DNA from: Candidatus Poseidoniaceae archaeon
GTDB taxonomy: Archaea > Thermoplasmatota > Poseidoniia > Poseidoniales > Poseidoniaceae
Direction of reading: 5' to 3'
Assembly (NCBI GenBank): GCA_030747695.1
Contig: JASLKG010000002.1
Span: 62,001 to 126,000 of the forward strand
DNA: 64,000 nt
The notes under the pieces were generated by a model. The model did not search any database, was not told the origin of the DNA, and worked only from the letters and a program-made list of their open reading frames with translations. The translations under genes and the position numbers were made by a program. Shown one piece after another: positions 52,101 through 60,500 of the stretch; within the stretch, counting starts at the first letter, position 1, and each line of letters begins with the position of its first letter.

Positions 52101-55052
52101 ACCTGCAGTTCTAGCCATTGTCACAAACACTGTAGTAAATTCAGCACACGTACCTTCATGAAGTATATCCAAAAATTGGTACACCAAATCATCTGATGGA
52201 TCAGAATTGCTTCCATTATAATTACGTTTGAAATCTATTGTCGCATTTCCTTCGCGCAAGAATGTTGCTATTGCTTCGGCCTTAGAATATGCATCTGTAG
52301 CTCCTGCAGAATTTATTACTTCATTTGTAACATTACTTACCAATGATGTTGGTTCACTAACGTTATTGTACAAATCTGGAAGTATAATACTGTAGCTAGA
52401 ATTAGTTCCCGCTATTGTGTTCGCAGAAAGTGTTGACCAGTCGAACCAATACTCATGTTGTTCGACCCAAAAATTATCCAATGATCCTGTGATAAGTTCC
52501 CAAGTATGTGTATCATTGGTTCTAGAGATTTGTGAATTTGCGTCCTGCCACAATGTGATATTGTATTGATAAGCAGGCAGAGGTATTTTTGATCCAGGTG
52601 TCATAATTGGCAAATTATAACTTATCATCCATGAAACAGTATCATTTGCATAATTTGATGAAGCAAGGTGTGTGAGATTAGTATATGGAATTGTCACCTC
52701 TTCCTCAGTATGTACGCCTGTAGCCAAACCATATGCTGCACCTGTATAATAATCGAAGGTGTTTAATCTCCAATAATGGATCTTATTCTCATCAACAACT
52801 CCACTAGTATTGTTGGCCCAAAATATAATCTCATTAGGGGTTAGGTCGTCTGATGGATCCCAAGGATTGAATGGAGCACCTGCACACTGAACAAACCAAA
52901 ATAATTCAGGGCATTCCTCTCCATCCATAAGACCCCCGCCATCAGTGTCAGGATTACGCCAATCAGTTCCTGTCATATTTTCTATGATATCTGGAATTCC
53001 ATCGCCATCAAAATCGTCAGGTAATACGTCATCTGAAGCATTACTTTCAGGATTAGTTGAATCGAAATATTCCTGCTTATCACTTACTCCACCTCCATCG
53101 GTATCTGTATCATTTTCCGAAGTGGACCAAATGTCCTGTGAGCCATTTGTAATTCCAATCCATGCATTGTCACAACCCGTACTTACTTCGAAATAATCAT
53201 TCAAAGCATCTCCATCAGAATCAAGTAAATTATCACATGGCTCTAGCGGATCTGTCGAAGACATAACCTCATCGTAATCAGTTACACCATCGCCATCAGA
53301 ATCAACAAGTGTAGGATTTGAAAAGAATCCGTATACACCTAGGGTTTCTTCCCAATCTGCAAGGCCATCTCCATCAGAATCACTGTAATCATCATCACAA
53401 TAGTTTGCGAAAGGCCCTCCTGAAGCATCATGACACCAAGAACCATTACGATTCATTGCTATTGAGGCAGCACCGGGACCATTTGGAACACCTTGTAAAA
53501 CATCATTCAAAACTGTGGCATAAGTAAATGAGGTCAAGGTTCCAGAATTATTGTAATACCCAACACCCCCTGCAGATGAAAAACCACTTCCGTCGAGTAC
53601 TGTTAACTGATTTGTACCGCTATTGTATGACACTATAGATGTCGAATAATCTATCATCGAGTCACACGGATCGGTACCATGAGTAACATTTGATTCGTCT
53701 CCATCATTGACTCCACCGAAGTCACTATCTGCCACATTCCATAATGAACATGATAGATTCTCTTGCCAATTTTCAAGACCATCATTATCGAAATCACCCG
53801 AATCTTCTCGACGAGTTGGATCTGTTTCGTTTGCGTCTATCAAACCGTTGCCATTCTTGTCTTCCTGACCGTCATCAAATTCATCACCATCAGTATTGTT
53901 TGAACGTGGATCTGAAGCTTGTGGAGGATTACCATACTGTCCTGTTACTTCCACCCCATCATCAATTCCATCAGAATCTGTATCTGGATTTGTAGGGTCT
54001 GTAAGTAATGTAAGGGCTTCATAAGAGTCGTTTAGGCCATCATTGTCTGTATCTGCATCATTGGGGTTAGTAGAAGTTATACTATCAGTTTCAGCAGTAA
54101 GTGTAAGACATCCACCAGGACCCGCCCCAGTAACTGGGTCACAGGGTGATACAGTTTCGGTAAATGAACCATCAGGTCCAGGTTCGTAACAAGGTTGCCC
54201 TCCGCAAGTTGTAGTCCATGAAGGATTTACATATTCATAGAGGTTGATTAGTCCATCGCCATCAGGATCGCCATCTTTGCCATCAGCACCAGAAGGTGAA
54301 GTAGCATCAAGACTGTTTGAAGCTTCCCAGCCATCAGGCATACCATCGCCGTCTGTATCCCAACCCATCGGGTCTTCGTCGATTAGCCCATCACCGTCAT
54401 CATCATCGCTGAGACAATCTGCATCTCCATCGCCGTCATTATCGCCTGAATCTACCATGCCATCCTTGTCATTATCGAGTCCATCAGTACAGATATTCCC
54501 CATGGGGTCTTCATCACATAGAATTGTATTTCCGGTTCCATCCGAACCAGAATCACCACAACCTGGCTGATTATACTGCATTGCATTTTCTTCATCCCAG
54601 TTATTTACAGGCACTGTTCCATTCCACCAAACGCCATTGTCCAAAACACTAGGTGTTGATGACAAATCCCAATTTTGAGGAGATTTGTAAGTATACTCTT
54701 GAAGATTAGAAAACCCATCTCCATCAGGGTCGCCTATTGCTCCATCATCGTTCGATGATGAAAGCGGGTCAAGCCCATATTGCCATTCCCAACCATCAGG
54801 AAGTTGATCATTATCAGAATCCCAATCATTTGGTTGCGTATTCATAAGATATTCCAAACCATATGTCAGACCATCTCCATCTTGATCTGTAGCTGCTAAT
54901 GCATTGAAGGAAACAAATTCTATTGAAGCTAAAGTAGATAGCAACATAAGCACAGAAAGTGCCAACGATGAAATCTTCTTTTTGTCTATTTCGCGTAGCA
55001 GAATTGGACGCGCCGCAGATGGGTTAGATTGCATATTCAGGGCTGACACCAA
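46143..55052 (-). CDS. Giant surface protein with Asp-rich repeats, transglutaminase domain, Ig-like array and DUF4129-like tail
   Basis: 2969 residues, the largest product here. Order: signal/anchor helix (about 28-50); thrombospondin type-3 DxDxDG repeats (about 55-465 and 560-735); a transglutaminase-like core with Cys969 (GTCAEF), His1009 (EHYSTW) and Asp1035 (FDACPP); then many repeated beta-sandwich modules ('TDANGTF', 'TSTNGSF', 'TDSNGF' links) to about 2810; a transmembrane helix (about 2830-2849) with Arg-Arg-Arg; and a cytoplasmic helical DUF4129-like domain (MQRGFLRRDFETVREFE to EARYSRHEM). Start GTG 55052 or ATG 55034. Catalytic triad intact, so cross-linking or peptidase-type chemistry at the surface is plausible. 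Confidence 0.9.
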   Translation of the reverse strand: MVSALNMQSNPSAARPILLREIDKKKISSLALSVLMLLSTLASIEFVSFNALAATDQDGDGLTYGLEYLMNTQPNDWDSDNDQLPDGWEWQYGLDPLSSSNDDGAIGDPDGDGFSNLQEYTYKSPQNWDLSSTPSVLDNGVWWNGTVPVNNWDEENAMQYNQPGCGDSGSDGTGNTILCDEDPMGNICTDGLDNDKDGMVDSGDNDGDGDADCLSDDDDGDGLIDEDPMGWDTDGDGMPDGWEASNSLDATSPSGADGKDGDPDGDGLINLYEYVNPSWTTTCGGQPCYEPGPDGSFTETVSPCDPVTGAGPGGCLTLTAETDSITSTNPNDADTDNDGLNDSYEALTLLTDPTNPDTDSDGIDDGVEVTGQYGNPPQASDPRSNNTDGDEFDDGQEDKNGNGLIDANETDPTRREDSGDFDNDGLENWQENLSCSLWNVADSDFGGVNDGDESNVTHGTDPCDSMIDYSTSIVSYNSGTNQLTVLDGSGFSSAGGVGYYNNSGTLTSFTYATVLNDVLQGVPNGPGAASIAMNRNGSWCHDASGGPFANYCDDDYSDSDGDGLADWEETLGVYGFFSNPTLVDSDGDGVTDYDEVMSSTDPLEPCDNLLDSDGDALNDYFEVSTGCDNAWIGITNGSQDIWSTSENDTDTDGGGVSDKQEYFDSTNPESNASDDVLPDDFDGDGIPDIIENMTGTDWRNPDTDGGGLMDGEECPELFWFVQCAGAPFNPWDPSDDLTPNEIIFWANNTSGVVDENKIHYWRLNTFDYYTGAAYGLATGVHTEEEVTIPYTNLTHLASSNYANDTVSWMISYNLPIMTPGSKIPLPAYQYNITLWQDANSQISRTNDTHTWELITGSLDNFWVEQHEYWFDWSTLSANTIAGTNSSYSIILPDLYNNVSEPTSLVSNVTNEVINSAGATDAYSKAEAIATFLREGNATIDFKRNYNGSNSDPSDDLVYQFLDILHEGTCAEFTTVFVTMARTAGLPARYVNGYASGNWNGNGYDVFGEHYSTWGEVRLEMSQGSGGDDLGWIPFDACPPPEEVEIVNLTWTPTTYDRNGSTEVIVSGVLRYVENSTVIPDISLFGHMVSVADVVNVPGSAGGGEYLFGTATTDANGTFTMNGTVGTPSLPGYAAIMIEHMESGYVSHDAIDVGVFVNITDDSNITHESPSAIDAPVLGAGATTVISGKLLFENNETEGSEKLGNLTVWLDFTSSVTGSTNLTGVVGSGGYWEINVTLDELESKGNISATIGFDGWQDTSQSVGGPLYHLRPSTHNITMDVRDAPNLTATIEGPGLNNSILQVGQMVYINGSAMSFGLSPTQLSGNLSFGMRELNGGGTFVELFNVSVTGSFQISQQLISNITRVKAGEIELSLTFYPDALNATDSLNTSGTEWWLEGLLFFELQATPQLRGNPAAVVVQVTDHLGSMFDLILNGTFSFDFDGSQVNQTIDPSTSTLSPTFSTNSNLLAGDYQFDMAFGGNRWYQVSSGTSLLRIQGNIDVALTIVDDWTHLGNTTWIVGSITDAVHNTAVLNNDSVIIATLVTEQGFFDVGTTMLNNTTGTFNITITAPTTLPSSVYTIEVLADFNAMAPEGGTYWEWVDTAVPPALPNIPSVTWGIESEVKLRPSWIELETTSDLVAEINSTVDLPVFVSDIADESNVSGSSVDYIFDYGGANLSIGTSISGADGNTTFQWLVSGVDPGLYVMRMEIQDDVTDPKTAGSTRHLGNYTEINITIQAPSNIRVDSIPSVITAGVNFQVIGQIEDGDNQSRPLVSAVALEMFWEDNPDEILINGVFTSTNGSFNLSVPTDILNNGTVRGPRIFVITVVEDSSPFYISDISNHSIQVMGVTTFEGMQPLNPIIVNRGEGVNLSLQMVESSNMWQALGNYTIDVLFDETWLNSNTTDENGRANFSHTIPFDQPLGLITVSYLFNGSIDLLSCQRNLSTITVRSTTILVVNSISANPVAGESFNVNGTIESDNGSSLEIRNGNPLQANILFTIDGLATGFQLSNGSVQPDGTWTAIITLDSSFPAGTHVAEASYIPSVNYYSGSQANQSFDSKGFTTLTFLDPVFDGAGQPSLNDRVDRGDDIDIRLLLIDNTGSPVSGVQVSVVLNGTIVTGTGSTDSNGFANISLTSPSDLIPGFHDLSANFSGTPGTTGLVGDDAEMKFVVLAETIMTILEHSTSIVAGDTLYVNGTLLDDLGLPLQENGENSGAVIYLHVDGVPIASVESNATTGQFGFAWTSPSSISAGPHDIQVEFTGGRDWVDPIGIGDSSNPDFYHPSSDVSNFSVAVPTKILLLTSGGEVNREDVLTIQGRLLDLVDNPLEGETIQIYLGGILITNVTTSADGGFTAVHTMPADATLGPLVMEASFPGTQYYLPSNDSGTWNIYSRIYVEVHIPEQLAVADNTVIDGFVGDNQLSPLSGMTVFITVEGIQIGNGTTDENGNFTINWTVPNIFTDGTHTVVASVPTQGWYRAGQGNTTFFLAHRTGIDVNIVDFDVTRDDFWEISGTLYDLDTANNDGLSSETIYIFLDGQQVGYAQTDITGAWSASIRAESTYARGLHNLTFKFDGSSGHLPVEDTKTVRVWADVIITINQISTEVVRSDGINYPIVITGRVSEVGGQEISIDNAILSLGEGPYCSQTGSDYRCIVASSILWNSGEFTMTAIAPSWLEPGAISLNVHTPENTSLFLRASDIWTDEIPITIDASIDVEVEPIVEDKQEVVMGEIIVSAKDTGLGVANIAFEVFIEHENETILANKRIVTNEDGVAVFEFNSDPPYGDTSTWGELTIIITTSSGGILSDTSVTNFNAEYSVGTELSYSYNDEGSGVPWWMYALVVIVAGALAAFVILRRRAAEAAKELADIFSYTAELLAAGDAMREAIFNCYESLVHVLMQRGFLRRDFETVREFEMAIRQALPQISEESLTALDSVFEEARYSRHEMNESHKVNAQRALTRVADEITQMPEIPNR

Positions 55053-55120
55053 TCAATCGGCTAATTTCAAGCCTATTAAGGGAAATGGAACGATGTTCAT
55101 ACATTGCTCGATATTTTGAG

Positions 55121-55137
55121 TCTCCCCTACGGGGAGA
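55121..55137. other. Perfect 7-bp hairpin with three-base loop between two surface-protein genes
   Basis: TCTCCCC, loop TAC (GTA on the gene strand), GGGGAGA. Nine bases after the stop of the 965-residue protein gene and about 70-90 bases before the start of the giant protein gene. Same class as the other six hairpins. Confidence 0.6.
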
Positions 55138-55146
55138 AACCGGGGT

Positions 55147-58044
55147 TCAGAGGTCCTCTAATTCCTCTAATAGCTCTAAATCATCCTCAAGATCTTCTTC
55201 ATCAAATACAGGATCAGGAATCTCGTCCATCCACACACCTACCTGATCTATCATACTGTCTTCATAAATCAGAGCATTTTTGATTCTAGCAGAAGATTGC
55301 CCTCTACGATATACTGCAAGGAAAATTATCAATATTATGCCGACATACAAGCCAATAGTCTGTGGATTGTCAAAGTCAAATAGTGCATTGGTTAAACAAG
55401 TAATTCCTTCACAATCAGTTGCAAAAGGTACTTTGTACTCTTGAATCAAAGTACTATCTTGAACTTCAGAATCCATTGGTTGTACTTGCAAAGTTACAAT
55501 TGCGTCTTCCCCACCGACAAGATCTTCTGATGCCCTCAAATTCATAGTGAATTCACTTGTTGAGAAAGCTGGGATCTCCAGAAGAACCACATTCCCAACT
55601 ACACCTTGATTACCACTCGTGGACATGGAAGCATCCCATCCAGTAGGTAAATCAGAAATTGAGATAATGACATCTAAAATTACGTTGTTTGTATTTTCAA
55701 CACGGAATTCAACTTGTTGTTCTGCACCTGCCAAAAATGGCACCAATTCCGTTGCCCTCTCTACCAATATATTTCCGGCTTTAACTACTTCATCGACGTT
55801 AATAATAAGCGGTAAATCAAAATAACGTGGTTCGTCATCTATATTTTCCTCTTCTATCCTGAGATAGATTGTATGATTCCCGGCTTCTACAGAATCTCGC
55901 ATTTCAATTTCAACTTCAATATCTGATGTTTCTCCTGAGGACATACGCAAAGCTACTACATCTGTACCATTATCATCTGTAATTGAATACTCCCAAGTGC
56001 CATATGCAGGATCATTATCGATATTTTTCTGTAATGATCCTGGTGACTTTACTCTCCAAGTGTTCTGACCTGAACCTACATCCGTGCTATCTGTTATTCT
56101 AACATCGAATGAAACAGTGCTTCCAGGATTTACTGGCCCAACAATTCCTATATCTGGGCCATCTGAATCTGAAATTACTTCAGCAAGTATTCCGAATGTC
56201 CTATGTACCGTAAATGCGACTAAGGAATTCTTATCAGAATCACCAACACTAGAACACCTAACCGATACCAAACCGATATCAACATCATCTCTTGATGATG
56301 GAGGATAGATCTTCATTACTACATCCAAAATTTCATGCGACCCTATGTCTGGAGTTATAGCATGTATTCCTTCAGTGACTAATTCAGCACCTGTATCATT
56401 GTCATAGAAAACATATTGCCATCCCTCTGGCATGTCTTCGACTTTCAAACGGAATGTGTCAGTATCAAAACCTGCATTGAAAACTTCTACGAAAAATTCA
56501 CCAACTTCAGCTTGATCTATATAATGAGATATTGAGGGGTCAAATGCCTCTGGTCTTTCTGAATCTGCAATCTGTAATTGATGTTCGTAATCTTCGTATA
56601 CATTCATCCTTGGAGGTGCGAATACACCAACTTCTTCAACAGATAGTGTTATTCTTTCAATTGCTACTTCCTCTACAATACCTTCATTGTTTTCAGCATA
56701 TGCTCTTGCAGTAACTTCCAAATTTTCGGGAGCATCTGTCAAATCATTGGGAGCTTCTATGCTCAGTATAGGCTTCGCAAATGAACCTCCTCCGTTCAGA
56801 GTATAGCCGCCTGGTTGATCCCACACAGGATCTGACCATTCTGGATCTAAATTGGTATCTAATTCAAACTCAACATCCATTGTGATACCGGCGGATCCTG
56901 TATGTTCAATCATAAATTCAACACTACTAATTTGCCCTGGCGCTATCAAAACAGTATCTGGTTGTTCGGAAGGCAATGAAAGGTACATTCCATGTTCAAC
57001 AAATTCAATTCCCTGATGAGTATACACCACATTGTGACCTTGAACATCAACAATCTCTAATTGAAGAGGATATTGTCCTGCGGCTATACCTGCATCATAT
57101 GTCCAAGAATAATTACCGACCAAACCATTGTTATCTAAACGTAAGTCGTCATCTTCAAATTCCTTGTCAAATACTGCATTTGTTCCAGAAGGAGTAGACA
57201 AAATCAAACTAACTGAGTGGATGTCATCACGTCCAAAAGCATCCCTAACATCAACAGAAAACTGTATTGTTCTATACTCAGGACGATGGTTTGGCGACCA
57301 CTCGAGGACTTCATCATCAGTCCACATCATGCCAACAGCATGTACCCTAACACTTGAATCTGACAAAGCATTTGCTTTCAATTCTAAACGCGAATAACCG
57401 TCTGTTTGTTCAACATCCCCATAAGCGATTAAAACATCACAATCATTGCCCTGGCCAATTCCTCCTTGTCCTTCACATGATGCTGAACCATCAATTTGTA
57501 AACGTAATTGTGCACCCTTTTCAACTGTGAATCCATCCTCAGGAACATCAAAAAATACTTCGTTAACTGTCCATGAACAATCATTGTTCAAGAATCCAGG
57601 ATTACATGGATCGTCAAGTGTCTTGGTTTCAGTATATGTCGAACCTCCAACAGCATTCAAAGTAAATGTCAAATCTGCAGTGGATTGATCTTGGCCTTTG
57701 AATTGAAGGTAAACTGAAAATCTTATTTTTGAAGCACTTCCTTCGCCATATATTGTCAAATCACTAATCAAATCCATTGAACGAAATTCCACACCGGATA
57801 ACACGCTAGCTTCCTTATGCGCACCTGAAGGCTCAATCGTAGTTATTGAACCATCACCTCCACTGCTACTCGATTCATCAAGATACAAATCGTAACCTTC
57901 CAAATTTGCAGGCACATTGTCCGCAGAAAGTTCTCTTAATTCGCTTGGCACATCGACCATTGGCAATGTCGAAGTAGTTAGGAGCATCAATACGAAAACT
58001 GGGATTAGACGTGTTCGCAACATACGCACCATGTTACCCCTCAC
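55147..58044 (-). CDS. Secreted surface protein with Ig/CARDB-like beta domains and C-terminal anchor
   Basis: 965 residues. Signal peptide (about 10-32), then beta-sandwich modules carrying Cys pairs (CNPGFLNNDCSW, CEGQGGIGQGNDC) and repeats of 'NVxFxVxNTG' type (EFFVEVFNAGFDTDTFRLKV), resembling CARDB/NPCBM-associated domains. A C-terminal helix (about 897-912) and Arg-Arg lead to a short, very acidic cytoplasmic tail (EEDLEDDLELLEELEDL). Start: GTG 58044 lies inside a hairpin; ATG 58032 with a GAGGGG upstream is an equally good choice. Likely structural, part of a surface layer or appendage; no catalytic motif. Confidence 0.85.
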   Translation of the reverse strand: MRGNMVRMLRTRLIPVFVLMLLTTSTLPMVDVPSELRELSADNVPANLEGYDLYLDESSSSGGDGSITTIEPSGAHKEASVLSGVEFRSMDLISDLTIYGEGSASKIRFSVYLQFKGQDQSTADLTFTLNAVGGSTYTETKTLDDPCNPGFLNNDCSWTVNEVFFDVPEDGFTVEKGAQLRLQIDGSASCEGQGGIGQGNDCDVLIAYGDVEQTDGYSRLELKANALSDSSVRVHAVGMMWTDDEVLEWSPNHRPEYRTIQFSVDVRDAFGRDDIHSVSLILSTPSGTNAVFDKEFEDDDLRLDNNGLVGNYSWTYDAGIAAGQYPLQLEIVDVQGHNVVYTHQGIEFVEHGMYLSLPSEQPDTVLIAPGQISSVEFMIEHTGSAGITMDVEFELDTNLDPEWSDPVWDQPGGYTLNGGGSFAKPILSIEAPNDLTDAPENLEVTARAYAENNEGIVEEVAIERITLSVEEVGVFAPPRMNVYEDYEHQLQIADSERPEAFDPSISHYIDQAEVGEFFVEVFNAGFDTDTFRLKVEDMPEGWQYVFYDNDTGAELVTEGIHAITPDIGSHEILDVVMKIYPPSSRDDVDIGLVSVRCSSVGDSDKNSLVAFTVHRTFGILAEVISDSDGPDIGIVGPVNPGSTVSFDVRITDSTDVGSGQNTWRVKSPGSLQKNIDNDPAYGTWEYSITDDNGTDVVALRMSSGETSDIEVEIEMRDSVEAGNHTIYLRIEEENIDDEPRYFDLPLIINVDEVVKAGNILVERATELVPFLAGAEQQVEFRVENTNNVILDVIISISDLPTGWDASMSTSGNQGVVGNVVLLEIPAFSTSEFTMNLRASEDLVGGEDAIVTLQVQPMDSEVQDSTLIQEYKVPFATDCEGITCLTNALFDFDNPQTIGLYVGIILIIFLAVYRRGQSSARIKNALIYEDSMIDQVGVWMDEIPDPVFDEEDLEDDLELLEELEDL

Positions 58045-58054
58045 CCTTCGGGTG
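58042..58054. other. Perfect 5-bp hairpin with three-base loop at the start of the 965-residue surface protein
   Basis: CACCC, loop TTC, GGGTG (GAA loop on the gene strand). It covers the possible GTG start at 58044. Confidence 0.5.
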
Positions 58055-58089
58055 TTAAACGGTTTTGCACATAATGTGTACGAAATAAG

Positions 58090-58104
58090 TCACCCTACGG
58101 GTGA
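58090..58104. other. Perfect 6-bp hairpin with three-base loop after the YHYH protein gene
   Basis: TCACCC, loop TAC, GGGTGA, three bases after the stop codon of the YHYH protein and 36 bases from the previous hairpin. Confidence 0.5.
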
Positions 58105-58106
58105 AA

Positions 58107-60326
58107 TTATCTACGCCGGAAGCGCAATGATAGCATCAATCCTAGCAAAACGATTCCAATGACAAATGGTTCATACAAAATGTATGAGATTTCTTCACCG
58201 AATGCTTGCTGACCAGATCCTCCTCCACAACCAGGAGGAGGGGGGCCAATACCAGGACCCCAAGTCTCACCATATCCGGCACAAGGATCTTCCCCCCTAC
58301 TGTCTTCTGGAACTTCACCATGGTAACAAATAAGGAAATATGGAAAGCCCATATCGCCATCGCCATTTTGCATAGTTGAATGATAGTGATAAATCCCTTG
58401 AGGGAAATCAGGAGTTGGTCCAAAATGGCCATTGCATACGTCTAAATGTCCAAGTCCTTCTGTATATTTGTAATCATCAATACCGTTGTAACCAGTTTCC
58501 CCTTCCTTCAATTCATATGAACTCTTCATCTCAACAACATTCATCTGGTCGTCGTAACCCCAAAATCCATAGATAGGATAACCATCAAATGCCACACCTA
58601 TTACTTTGGAATGGTTGCCATCATAGGTATTAGGAGCTACTTTATTTGGAGCAGAATCATCATAATCATCTTTGATATTTTCACCTTCATCTGGGTGCCA
58701 GTGCATGCAATTTGCATCTGCATGGTAATGATATGTACCTCCTTGAGCAGCATGACCGTGGCATACTCCAAGTTCAATCGGTTGTCTATCTTCATTGTAT
58801 GCTCCATGTTCAGCTGATACTGCATCGCCTCCAGGGCCATCTTCTGGCCCATAGAGAGGTACCCCATTCAGTGCTATCGCAATAGAACCTCTATCTGGAG
58901 CACAAGCATAGTCGCCATTTGCTTCGGGACAATTTGTACTATCATGATTACCAGTTGTATCATTAGTTGGATTTCTTGGAATGGACCAAGTGTAATCCTT
59001 TTCCGAGGTACAATCACCTCCTTGAGAGCATGCCAAAGTTGATTCAAAGTCGTGATTTGGTATCCCATTTGTATTGATCAAAAGATGAGTTTCATTCAAG
59101 GTAATAGTAATTTCACACTGTAGTGTTTCTTCGCCCGAAGTAGTAAGGTCATCAACAATAGGACTATCGTCAGTAGTTTGACAAAAGAAGAAATCCAGCC
59201 AAAATTGTGCTAAATCAGTCGGATCATAACCTGATTCAATAACTGATAATGTAACTATTGCATTTACTGAACCTGCAGAATTGTTGGCATAAATTACAAA
59301 ATCAGTTTCATCCATATTTTCGGTGGGAATACCACTCAACTTACCAGAATTTGTATCAAAAATTATCCCATCAGGCAAACTACCTACTATTTCCCAACTT
59401 GTAATTGAACCCCCTAAACTCAAAAATGTTATTTCATCCATTGGGTTGTCTTTGTATATTTCTTGGGATATACTTGTAGGAGAAATTTCAGGTGGAGATA
59501 TTATTGATGTGTATGTCACATTAGATTTGCAATAATCTGTGCCATCATCAACATAAAATTGAATTGTATAATTACCAATAACATCAGGATTAAATTCTGC
59601 AATAATGTTTGAAGGATTGGTTATTTCCGAATTTGAATCTTCAGGTTTGTCAACAAATGTCCACAACGGATTTTCCAGATTATCACCATCTGAATCTGCA
59701 CTATTCGACGCATCCAATACAACAACTTGACCTACTTCAACTGTTGAATCAATACCTATGTCACACACAGGAGGATTATTTGTACTATTTTCACTATTTG
59801 TTTGGTTATTTGAATCTCCTGAGTTGTTATTATTGTCGTTATCAGTATTATTGTTGTTATCTTCTTCATCATTATTATCCTCGTCAATGACTTCATCTGC
59901 TTCAATAATGAATGTCAAATTTTCTGACCAAGTGTCTTCAGGTAAATTGTGGGCTCTAAAGGTAATCGTAATATTTTCACTTCTGTCTTCTATTTCTATC
60001 TCGAAATCCCAAGCCCCTTCCATATCTGTTGAAATCAAATCCGAATCTTCGCCCTCTGCAGATATTATCGAAACTTCTATTCTTACCTCCATCGGATGAT
60101 CATGAATTACATTACCTGAAATAAATTGATCCCCTTCAAATTCCACTAAGAGGGCTTCTAATTCTGGAGGTTCATGAAGATGTTTTGAGTGATCTACTAT
60201 CTCCTCTTCTCCTTCAACTATCTCTTCAACTTCATCATTAGAAGAATCTGAATATGAATATACAATATAACCCATCGGTCCCAATACTACTATAGCAGCC
60301 AATATGGCAGTTGCAATCTTATCCAT
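58107..60326 (-). CDS. Anchored surface protein with YHYH domain
   Basis: 739 residues. An N-terminal helix (about 4-24) acts as signal or anchor. Then an acidic region and a very Asn/Asp-rich low-complexity linker (about 150-185), a PKD-like module ('STVEVGQVVVLDASNSADSD'), a putative Ig module ('PDGIIFDTNSGKLSGIP', He_PIG type) and a C-terminal YHYH domain with GTYHYHADANC, HSKVIGVAFDGYPIYGFWGY, and GIYHYHST. A final helix (about 715-735) ends in Arg-Arg-Arg. The YHYH domain has no known activity; its His pairs may bind metal. Third of three adjacent surface genes, all on the minus strand. Confidence 0.88.
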   Translation of the reverse strand: MDKIATAILAAIVVLGPMGYIVYSYSDSSNDEVEEIVEGEEEIVDHSKHLHEPPELEALLVEFEGDQFISGNVIHDHPMEVRIEVSIISAEGEDSDLISTDMEGAWDFEIEIEDRSENITITFRAHNLPEDTWSENLTFIIEADEVIDEDNNDEEDNNNNTDNDNNNNSGDSNNQTNSENSTNNPPVCDIGIDSTVEVGQVVVLDASNSADSDGDNLENPLWTFVDKPEDSNSEITNPSNIIAEFNPDVIGNYTIQFYVDDGTDYCKSNVTYTSIISPPEISPTSISQEIYKDNPMDEITFLSLGGSITSWEIVGSLPDGIIFDTNSGKLSGIPTENMDETDFVIYANNSAGSVNAIVTLSVIESGYDPTDLAQFWLDFFFCQTTDDSPIVDDLTTSGEETLQCEITITLNETHLLINTNGIPNHDFESTLACSQGGDCTSEKDYTWSIPRNPTNDTTGNHDSTNCPEANGDYACAPDRGSIAIALNGVPLYGPEDGPGGDAVSAEHGAYNEDRQPIELGVCHGHAAQGGTYHYHADANCMHWHPDEGENIKDDYDDSAPNKVAPNTYDGNHSKVIGVAFDGYPIYGFWGYDDQMNVVEMKSSYELKEGETGYNGIDDYKYTEGLGHLDVCNGHFGPTPDFPQGIYHYHSTMQNGDGDMGFPYFLICYHGEVPEDSRGEDPCAGYGETWGPGIGPPPPGCGGGSGQQAFGEEISYILYEPFVIGIVLLGLMLSLRFRRR

Positions 60327-60413
60327 GACACGCGTCTATGCAATATAGTACATAATAGATAGGTGTAATTGCACCGCCTTATTGATTAACAATCAACATA
60401 GCCGCCAAACCAA

Positions 60414-60499
60414 GCAGGGGTTGCCGAGTTGGTCAAAGGCGCCGGGCTTAAGATCCGGTCTCGATGGGTTCGTGAGTTCAAATCTCACCCCCTGCACCA
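60414..60499 (+). tRNA. tRNA-Leu (anticodon UAA), CCA encoded
   Basis: 83 bases plus encoded CCA. Acceptor GCAGGGG pairs with CCCCTGC; anticodon stem GCCGGG/TCCGGT encloses CTTAAGA, anticodon TAA. A long variable arm (TCTCGATGGGTTCGTGA region) marks a class II tRNA. The T loop reads TTCAAAT. It ends one base before the 3' end of the short-chain dehydrogenase gene on the other strand. Confidence 0.95.
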
Positions 60500-60500
60500 C

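Noticed and set aside
53000..54900. Regular DNA repeats that look like CCATCACCATC arrays in the surface genes, possible CRISPR or satellite
   Set aside because: The repeats are in frame with DxDxDG calcium-binding repeats and vary like protein repeats; there are no uniform repeats and spacers.
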